A stretch of DNA of 37,770 nucleotides, taken from positions 1 to 37,770 of the forward strand of contig CALWUO010000017.1 in the NCBI GenBank assembly GCA_944384745.1, in the 5' to 3' direction. Each line of letters starts with the position of its first letter. Position 1 is the stretch's first letter. The translations under genes and the position numbers were made by a program. The notes beneath the pieces are model-generated. The model was given only the letters and a program-made list of their open reading frames with translations, had not been told where the DNA came from and searched no databases. Below, one piece after another: positions 32,749 to 37,770 of this stretch. Source of the DNA: an uncultured Butyricicoccus sp. Its GTDB lineage: Bacteria; Bacillota; Clostridia; Oscillospirales; Butyricicoccaceae.

Positions 32749-33735
32749 TTAATCCCAGTATTTATCACCAATATATGCAACAGACGCTCCATCTTTTTCA
32801 AAAGAAAATGGAAATTGACGCATTTTAAGAGCAACTCGCAATTTCTCTTGATTGTTTGGTGGACAGTAAAACAGTAGGAAACCTCCTCCTCCTGCACCAA
32901 GCAGCTTACCACCAAGTGCACCGTTTTTCATTGCAATTTCATATGCCTCATCAATCAATGGATTTGAAATACCACTTGCAAGCGTACGTTTAAGTTTCCA
33001 ACCCTCATTTAACAAATCACCAAAGCTATCAATTTCGTTTTTCTGAAGTGTAACTAACATTTCTTCTGCAAGTGCACACATTTGTTTCAGATTTTTTGTT
33101 TTTTCTTCTGCACCCATATTGTTTTTCTGTTCTTTTAATATGGAATTTGCAGAGCGTGTGCTACCTGTATAGAACATCATAAGATTTTTTTGTAAATCGT
33201 GATATGTTTTAGGTTGCATAACAACTGGTGATACTGAAACCTCTCCATCACTATGAAAACGAATAAAATTTAGTCCACCAAACGCAGCTGCATACTGGTC
33301 TTGTTTACCTATAGGACTGCCTAACTTTTCAATTTCAATTTCGCAAGCCTTTTCTGCGAGCTTTCCTTTCGACATATACTTTCCTTGATAGCAATTAAGA
33401 GCATTTAAAAGTCCAACAGTAAATGTACTTGATGAACCAAGACCTGTTCCACCAGGAACATCAGCAGTAGATGAAATTTCCACACCGCTTATTTTTCGCT
33501 CATTCAGAACACAATTTAAAATACTATGTTTAATTTCAGATAGATTACTTACAAGCTCATTTTCTGAATATTTGAGCAGAGTATGTGTTTCATCAAAATA
33601 GGGGTGCACTGAAATATAGCAATAGCGGTTAATGCTTGTACTTAGCACACAACCGCCATATTTTTCATAAAAATCAGGTAAATCACTGCCACCGCCCGCA
33701 AAACTAATACGAAATGGTGTTCTTGTAATAATCAT
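32749..33735 (-). CDS. hddA: D-glycero-D-manno-heptose-7-phosphate kinase (GHMP family)
   Basis: A 328-residue GHMP kinase. The N-terminus RTPFRISFAGGGSDLPDFYE is typical of HddA-type kinases. The ATP-binding GGTGLGSSSTFTVGLL (near residue 94) and the C-terminal LLGAGGGGFLLFY motif are intact. It phosphorylates heptose-7-phosphate at C1. GmhA and the HddC-GmhB fusion in the same operon support the assignment over other GHMP kinases. Confidence 0.88.
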   Translation of the reverse strand: MIITRTPFRISFAGGGSDLPDFYEKYGGCVLSTSINRYCYISVHPYFDETHTLLKYSENELVSNLSEIKHSILNCVLNERKISGVEISSTADVPGGTGLGSSSTFTVGLLNALNCYQGKYMSKGKLAEKACEIEIEKLGSPIGKQDQYAAAFGGLNFIRFHSDGEVSVSPVVMQPKTYHDLQKNLMMFYTGSTRSANSILKEQKNNMGAEEKTKNLKQMCALAEEMLVTLQKNEIDSFGDLLNEGWKLKRTLASGISNPLIDEAYEIAMKNGALGGKLLGAGGGGFLLFYCPPNNQEKLRVALKMRQFPFSFEKDGASVAYIGDKYWD

Positions 33736-33739
33736 AATT

Positions 33740-34819
33740 TCACTCTTTTCTTTCTATTTTACTTTTTATGATGCAATAAATCTTAATAATCTTACGTTTT
33801 AATCCTGGATAGTTGGCACAAACTGAATGTATCTTTAGAAGTATCTGTTGTAGTTTGGATATTTCACCACAAAGTTGGATTTTACTAAATTCAATTTTAG
33901 GAATATAAAATCCAATCCGATATCTAAGCCTTAGCCACTCTGCTTGCAAAGCTTTGCAAAGTGCCTCTTGGTCATATGCACCAATTTTTTCGTTCGCTTT
34001 TTCTATTTGTAATAGTAAATTTTTTAGGTCATCAAAACCTTGTTGCCTAATATTTTTGTCTGAAAAGTGATTATCTTCATAAAATGGATTACTCCACCCT
34101 GTAAAATAAGCTGCTTGCTCTTTAGTTAAATCAATACTTAGAGTACGCTTTAGTGTTTTTGAAGCAATCTGTCCGTTTTGCTCTATAAGTTTTTTCATCT
34201 TTGATAATGTAATATTTTGACCTTCAAAGCGATAATATCCCAAAACTTCTGCTATATTTGCAATCTCACCAAATTGTAGCACTCTTGTCCAAAGTTCAAA
34301 ATCTTCTGCGGCATAATTTTCATCATAAAAAAGCCCATTTTTAATAAAAATGTCTTTTCTAAGCATTACTGTTGAATGACATAAATCGCACCTAAAAATA
34401 AGATTTGCCTTGCATTGTTGTGGTTCTGATGGTGGTGCATGCAAATATGAACTATTTCCAAAATACTGTTGCCAACCACCACAAACAATGACTTCTTTAT
34501 GGCTATCAAGATAATTAACTTGTTTTTCAAGTCGAGTTTCAGTCATAATATCATCTGCATCTATTCTTGCAATGTATTCACCCTTTGCATTGCAAATTCC
34601 AAGATTAAGTGCATCAGCTAGTCCATTTCCCCGCCCGTTCATCACACGAATATTTAAATCTTTCGAATTATGAAGAATAGAAAGAGTATCATCTGTTGAG
34701 TTGTCATCTATCACCAGAATTTCAAAATCTTTCAATGTTTGTCTGCGTATACTGTTAAGCGTCTGAGATAAATATTTACCAGATTGGTATGTAGGCAATA
34801 AAATTGTTATTTTTGGCAT
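33740..34819 (-). CDS. family 2 glycosyltransferase
   Basis: A 359-residue cytoplasmic GT2 enzyme. The GT-A start is ITILLPTYQSGKYL, the nucleotide-binding motif is ARIDADD, and the acceptor-side motif is AEDFELWTRV. Its middle and C-terminal part closely resemble the second GT2 domain of the large glycosyltransferase-methyltransferase downstream (FRCDLCHSTVMLRKD here, FKCDVCHSTVMLRRD there; also FTGWSNPF and LSGWKNPF). The two probably arose by duplication and may add the same or a similar sugar. Donor and acceptor are unknown. It lies 4 bases upstream of hddA. Confidence 0.88.
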   Translation of the reverse strand: MPKITILLPTYQSGKYLSQTLNSIRRQTLKDFEILVIDDNSTDDTLSILHNSKDLNIRVMNGRGNGLADALNLGICNAKGEYIARIDADDIMTETRLEKQVNYLDSHKEVIVCGGWQQYFGNSSYLHAPPSEPQQCKANLIFRCDLCHSTVMLRKDIFIKNGLFYDENYAAEDFELWTRVLQFGEIANIAEVLGYYRFEGQNITLSKMKKLIEQNGQIASKTLKRTLSIDLTKEQAAYFTGWSNPFYEDNHFSDKNIRQQGFDDLKNLLLQIEKANEKIGAYDQEALCKALQAEWLRLRYRIGFYIPKIEFSKIQLCGEISKLQQILLKIHSVCANYPGLKRKIIKIYCIIKSKIERKE

Positions 34820-34832
34820 AATACTTCCTTTG

Positions 34833-35831
34833 CTATAAAGAGCGTCTCTCTTTTTGCCGCTTTATGCGTTTTATTTGCAACAATATATTCGCAACAAATC
34901 GGACACCAAATATTTTTATCATACAATACACTATACGCACAAATTTATCATTAGACTTTTTCAGAACTTCTTTTCTTACAATTTGCAAAGCTTCTTGTTG
35001 CTCATGTTTTGGCATTTCACAAATCAATGCTAAATTTAAAATATATTCAAATTTTAATGCATCAATCACCTTTTGTTTCCATGATTCATTAGATTTTTCT
35101 AACAAATCAATATCATATGAAATGACTGCTAATGTGCTTAGAACACGTTCAATGGGTGTTTTATTCATAAGAGAACCTTCTCTACCTACACGATAATGAT
35201 AATATGCTATAGGTATAAATGAAATTATAGGTTCATTCAAAAACACCTGAATGGTAAAATCTAAATCCTCCGCATAAGCATCTTCCCAAAATTGAATTTT
35301 ATTATTAAACAAAAAGTCTCTGCGATATATATATCTCCATATGTTCCAAAAACACACTCTTGGACTTAGCATATCTATAATATTTTGTAATCCTTGTATT
35401 TGTTCATATCCAAGTTGCTGTTTTAGTACTGTCAACTCCATTGCTTGTTTATAATAATAAAAGTCTGCAATCAGAATATCCGAAATATACTTCTCATTTC
35501 GTATTTCATCAAGTAATCTACATAAAACTCCAGAATCCACAAAATCATCACCATCTAAAAAAAGCACATACTTTCCTTTAGCTAGTTTAAGACCATCATT
35601 TCTAGCATTTGATGCACCTTTTCCTGATTGTTTAATTACTTTTATATTTTTACATTTTTTGCTGTATTGAATTGCTAACTGGTTGCTATTATCACTAGAA
35701 TTTCCACATACCAGAATAATCTCATCATTTTCTTTTATTGCACCAATTATACTATCGACGCACTCTTCTATATATTCACCAACATTATAGACAGGAATAA
35801 CAATTGAAAAATCAATATGCAAAAACATCAT
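34833..35831 (-). CDS. family 2 glycosyltransferase, first gene of the operon
   Basis: A 332-residue GT2 enzyme with the typical start FSIVIPVYNVGEYIEECVDS, the DGDD metal-binding motif near residue 93 and the C-terminal catalytic region AEDLDFTIQ. It resembles CPS/LPS-type glycosyltransferases with a basic C-terminal tail. The ribosome site GGGAGG is only a base or so from the first ATG. The real start may be the second ATG (35826-35828) or the TTG at codon 4. It is the promoter-proximal gene of the 27-kb operon. Donor and acceptor are unknown. Confidence 0.87.
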   Translation of the reverse strand: MMFLHIDFSIVIPVYNVGEYIEECVDSIIGAIKENDEIILVCGNSSDNSNQLAIQYSKKCKNIKVIKQSGKGASNARNDGLKLAKGKYVLFLDGDDFVDSGVLCRLLDEIRNEKYISDILIADFYYYKQAMELTVLKQQLGYEQIQGLQNIIDMLSPRVCFWNIWRYIYRRDFLFNNKIQFWEDAYAEDLDFTIQVFLNEPIISFIPIAYYHYRVGREGSLMNKTPIERVLSTLAVISYDIDLLEKSNESWKQKVIDALKFEYILNLALICEMPKHEQQEALQIVRKEVLKKSNDKFVRIVYCMIKIFGVRFVANILLQIKRIKRQKERRSL

Positions 35832-35905
35832 TCCTCCCTTATATCAATTTTATATAAATTAGTATTTATTATTCATAATTAACACTTTAAACTAATAATT
35901 ATCCC

Positions 35906-35920
35906 ATTATTCACAATAAT
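35906..35920. promoter_or_regulatory. candidate operator at the operon start site
   Basis: A 6-3-6 inverted repeat (ATTATTCACAATAAT) overlaps the predicted transcription start of the leftward operon, where a repressor could act. It is made mostly of A and T, so chance is a real possibility. Confidence 0.25.
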
Positions 35921-35924
35921 ATAT

Positions 35925-35953
35925 ATTATATCATGCTTACAGTTTTCTAACAA
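35925..35953 (-). promoter_or_regulatory. main promoter of the glycan operon
   Basis: On the minus strand, TTGTTA (35948-35953) is followed after 17 bp by a perfect TATAAT (35925-35930) with an extended TGA just before it. The start site would be near 35918, about 87 bases before the first gene. Gaps further down the operon are at most 40 bases, so this promoter can serve all 19 genes. The rest of the 261-bp region between the operon and repA is AT-rich and shows no gene. Confidence 0.65.
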
Positions 35954-36092
35954 CAAATTAATTTTAATAATAGTTAGAAATAAAAATCTCTAAAATAATA
36001 GTATTTTTATAAATTGTATCAATTTCTCATCAATTTTAGCTCAATGCAGAAAGAATACTTTCCTACTATAATAAATCCAAGGAGGTGAAAAT

Positions 36093-36863
36093 ATGTCAAG
36101 ATATATAACAAAGAACTGTACATTACCCCCGTATATGGCATTTCCACGATTTTTGTTAGAAAACCAAAATCTAAATGAAACTGCAAAGATTTTATACACC
36201 ATACTTTTAGACCGTACAAAATTATCGTTATCACATATGGACTGGGTAGATGAAATAGGACGAGTATTTATATATTTCCCAATTAAATCTCTTTGTGAAA
36301 TCATGCATAAAAGCGATATGTCAATAAAAACTGCACTATCTGCACTAGAAAAAGAAGATTTAATTTATCGTAAAAGACAAGGTGTAGGACGACCTAATAG
36401 AATTTATGTAAAATTTCCATCTAGTATTGTGATAGAAAGAAAACTATCTACCATACAGAAAGAAAACTTTACTCAAGACAGAAAGAAAATATACCACGAA
36501 ACAGAAGATAAACTTTCTACCAAAGATAAAGAAAACTTTCCATCAAGAAGCAATAAACCTTTACTTCCATCAGAAATAAAACTTTCTACAAGTAATAATA
36601 ATATAAATAATAACAATACTAATAAAATAAATGAGCAATATAGCGCTTATGGCTCATATAGAAATGTTTTTTTAACTTTAGGTGAATATACTTTACTGAA
36701 AAAAGAAATTAAAGACTGTGATAAATATATTGAAAATTTATCACGTTATATTGCTTCTACTGGTAAAAAATACACTTGTCATGCTGCAACAATACGTAAC
36801 TGGGCAATGCGTGACACACCGAAAAAAAGAACTTATGAATGTAGTGAGGAAGAAAGTCTATGA
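36093..36863 (+). CDS. repA: RepA_N family replication initiator
   Basis: A 256-residue initiator. The N-terminal winged-helix part (about 1-112; FPRFLLENQNLNETAKILYT, then SIKTALSALEKEDLIYRKR) is the RepA_N domain of theta-replicating plasmids and integrative elements of Firmicutes. A low-complexity, Asn-rich middle follows, and the C-terminal helical segment (about 190-250; YIASTGKKYTCHAATIRNW) is common in such initiators. The DNA of the middle part carries an array of 23-bp repeats. AAGGAGGTG is well placed before the ATG. The gene is divergent from the glycan operon and overlaps dnaC by four bases (ATGA). Confidence 0.87.
   Translation: MSRYITKNCTLPPYMAFPRFLLENQNLNETAKILYTILLDRTKLSLSHMDWVDEIGRVFIYFPIKSLCEIMHKSDMSIKTALSALEKEDLIYRKRQGVGRPNRIYVKFPSSIVIERKLSTIQKENFTQDRKKIYHETEDKLSTKDKENFPSRSNKPLLPSEIKLSTSNNNINNNNTNKINEQYSAYGSYRNVFLTLGEYTLLKKEIKDCDKYIENLSRYIASTGKKYTCHAATIRNWAMRDTPKKRTYECSEEESL
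36440..36600 (+). repeat. seven tandem 23-bp iterons inside repA, probable replication origin
   Basis: Seven consecutive 23-bp units start at 36440, 36463, 36486, 36509, 36532, 36555 and 36578. Most begin AAAACTTTCTACCA or close variants, and several end CAGAAAG. A partial unit precedes them (36432-36439). The period is not a multiple of three, so the repeats run through all reading frames and are not a protein repeat. RepA_N plasmids are known to carry their origin as repeats inside the rep gene. An AT-rich stretch follows at 36590-36635. Confidence 0.78.
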
Positions 36864-37672
36864 ATAAAACTTATCTGCTTAAAGATGAATATCTAAATGA
36901 AACTGATGGTTTAATTTACTGTTCAAAATGCCAAACACCAAAACAAATTCGCATTGAGCTTGATAATAATTTACAAATCCGAAATATTAGATGTAAATGC
37001 AGAATAAAAGCATATGAAAACGAACAATCAGAGCAACTTCAGCGTAAACAAATGATGAAAATTAAATTTCTTCGTGCTAACTGTTTGCAAGATAATACGC
37101 TCTATGATTACTCATTTGCAAATGATATTGGTATAAATCCACAAATGCACTATGCACATGATTATGTAGATAACTGGAATGAGATGAAAAACAGTTCACT
37201 TGGTCTACTTCTTTGGGGTGATGTGGGGACTGGAAAAAGTTTTTTTGCGGGTTGTATTGCAAATGCACTTATAGACAAAGGCATACCTGCTATGATGACA
37301 AATTTTTCACGCATATTAAACACAATATCTATTATGAACCCTAACGACCGCAACAAATTCATTGATAGTTTAAATAACTATCCGCTTCTAATACTTGATG
37401 ACCTTGGAATTGAACGAAGTTCCGAATTTGCACTTGAGCAAGTATTTCATGTGATTGACAGTAGATATAGAAGTAAATTGCCGCTTATAGTTACTACTAA
37501 TTTAACACTAAATGAGATGAAAAACACGTCGAATATAGCAAAACATCGCATTTATGATAGAGTTCTTGAACGCTGTGTTCCAATAAAAATAAATGGTATA
37601 AATCTAAGAGAAGAAAATGCCAAAGATAATATTAAAACAGTTAAGAATATTTTCTCATCTCATACCGCATAA
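36860..37672 (+). CDS. DnaC/IstB-like ATP-binding helicase loader
   Basis: A 270-residue AAA+ protein of the DnaC type. The N-terminus has a CxxC pair (CSKC) and a second (RCKC), probably a zinc site. Walker A is GDVGTGKSFF near residue 113 and Walker B is LLILDDLGIER near 176, followed by a sensor region (IVTTNLTL). It probably loads the replicative helicase at the origin bound by RepA. Overlap with repA by ATGA shows a two-gene replication operon, typical of mobile elements in gut Clostridia. Confidence 0.9.
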   Translation: MNKTYLLKDEYLNETDGLIYCSKCQTPKQIRIELDNNLQIRNIRCKCRIKAYENEQSEQLQRKQMMKIKFLRANCLQDNTLYDYSFANDIGINPQMHYAHDYVDNWNEMKNSSLGLLLWGDVGTGKSFFAGCIANALIDKGIPAMMTNFSRILNTISIMNPNDRNKFIDSLNNYPLLILDDLGIERSSEFALEQVFHVIDSRYRSKLPLIVTTNLTLNEMKNTSNIAKHRIYDRVLERCVPIKINGINLREENAKDNIKTVKNIFSSHTA

Positions 37673-37695
37673 TAAAATCACCCCACTTGAGTATA

Positions 37696-37770
37696 TGAAC
37701 TGCCCCAATTTGTACGGACAGCACAAAAACCCCTTAATAGCAGGATAAATTTAAATTTTAAGAAACGAAC
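37696..37770 (+). mobile_element. possible left end of an IS3-family insertion sequence (cut by the window)
   Basis: The sequence beginning TGAACTGCCCCAATTTGTAC and continuing into GGACAG resembles, from memory, the terminal inverted repeats of IS3-family (IS150-group) elements, which read like TGxACTGxCCC...GGACAG. A transposase frame would start to the right, outside the window. Only one end is seen. Confidence 0.35.

Larger units (their letters stand above)
6582..37770. mobile_element. integrative element inserted in spoVT (left end and interior; right end outside the window)
   Basis: The left boundary is the recombinase/spoVT junction. Everything to the right (recombinase, glycan operon, repA-dnaC) lies between the two parts of spoVT, because the spoVT 5' part must lie further right on the minus strand and is not found up to 37770. 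The RepA_N/DnaC pair is typical of conjugative and mobilizable elements of gut Clostridia. No relaxase, VirB4 or coupling protein is visible, so the transfer class is unknown. Confidence 0.7.

Noticed and set aside
32721..32921. Overlapping minus-strand frame within the heptose kinase gene
   Set aside because: It is an out-of-frame shadow of hddA with no ribosome site or family features.
35980..36010. ATAAAAAT/ATTTTTAT inverted repeat as a terminator
   Set aside because: The stem is made only of A-T pairs with a 15-base loop, which is expected by chance in this AT-rich gap.
36067..36072. TATAAT before repA as its -10 box
   Set aside because: No acceptable -35 box at 16-18 bp, and the transcript would start almost inside the ribosome site.
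36589..36635. Asn-rich AAT repeat in repA as a microsatellite or CRISPR-like array
   Set aside because: Short low-complexity linker without spacers; better read as the AT-rich part beside the iterons.
8424..37770. Search for the missing spoVT 5' fragment inside the window, to place the right end of the element
   Set aside because: No minus-strand MKATGIVRRIDDLGR-like sequence and no second GACCCGCTGG core was seen in any intergenic gap, so the right end must be outside.
1..37770. tRNA, rRNA, riboswitch, CRISPR or toxin-antitoxin loci
   Set aside because: None could be recognised by eye on either strand; intergenic space is short throughout.

Overview
The window looks like the chromosome of a low-GC, spore-forming anaerobic Firmicute (Clostridia, probably a gut-type lineage). 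The evidence is a left flank of sporulation genes (ylbJ, yqfC, yqfD, phoH, and the 3' part of spoVT), AT-rich codons, strong AGGAGG-type ribosome sites with frequent TTG/GTG starts, and a TndX/TnpX-like large serine recombinase with a RepA_N/DnaC replication pair, as is common in mobile elements of gut Clostridia.

Region 1 (1-6139) is host backbone. A D-Ala-D-Ala carboxypeptidase and a small Cys-rich protein gene lie on the minus strand. ylbJ is divergent from yqfC-yqfD, and the two divergent genes appear to share one sigma-E-type promoter region. A zinc-finger/pRiA4b-like gene and phoH follow, closed by a clear terminator.

Region 2 (6140-8423) is the junction of an integrative element. A serine recombinase reads in frame into the C-terminal 148 residues of SpoVT, so spoVT is split. 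Its first ~30 codons, which start the AbrB-type DNA-binding domain, are not in the window and should lie at the far end of the element, beyond base 37770. The element therefore spans at least 31 kb here.

Region 3 (8424-35831) is one long leftward operon of 19 genes behind a single good promoter at 35925-35953. It encodes an ABC-transporter-exported surface glycan. It has a GDP-heptose pathway (kinase, fused guanylyltransferase/phosphatase, isomerase), a dTDP-2,6-dideoxyhexose pathway (RmlA, RmlB, 2,3-dehydratase, ketoreductases), a UDP-galactofuranose mutase and several family 2 glycosyltransferases. It also has a large GT2-GT2-coil-methyltransferase protein that could terminate and measure chains, a Wzm permease, a Wzt ATPase fused to a membrane acyltransferase, and a GtrA/GtrB/GT-C extracytoplasmic decoration system. 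The last gene encodes an SLH-anchored surface protein with two complete arylsulfotransferase modules. The set resembles S-layer glycan or secondary cell wall polymer loci. No initiating sugar-phosphate transferase is present.

Region 4 (35832-37770) is a rightward replication module, repA-dnaC. repA contains seven tandem 23-bp direct repeats, an iteron array that looks like an internal origin. A probable IS3-family end follows at the right edge. The most notable proposal is a mobile element with plasmid-like replication that carries a whole surface-glycan and sulfotransferase operon and sits inside a sporulation regulator. It is reminiscent of the skin element in sigK, but in a forespore gene.
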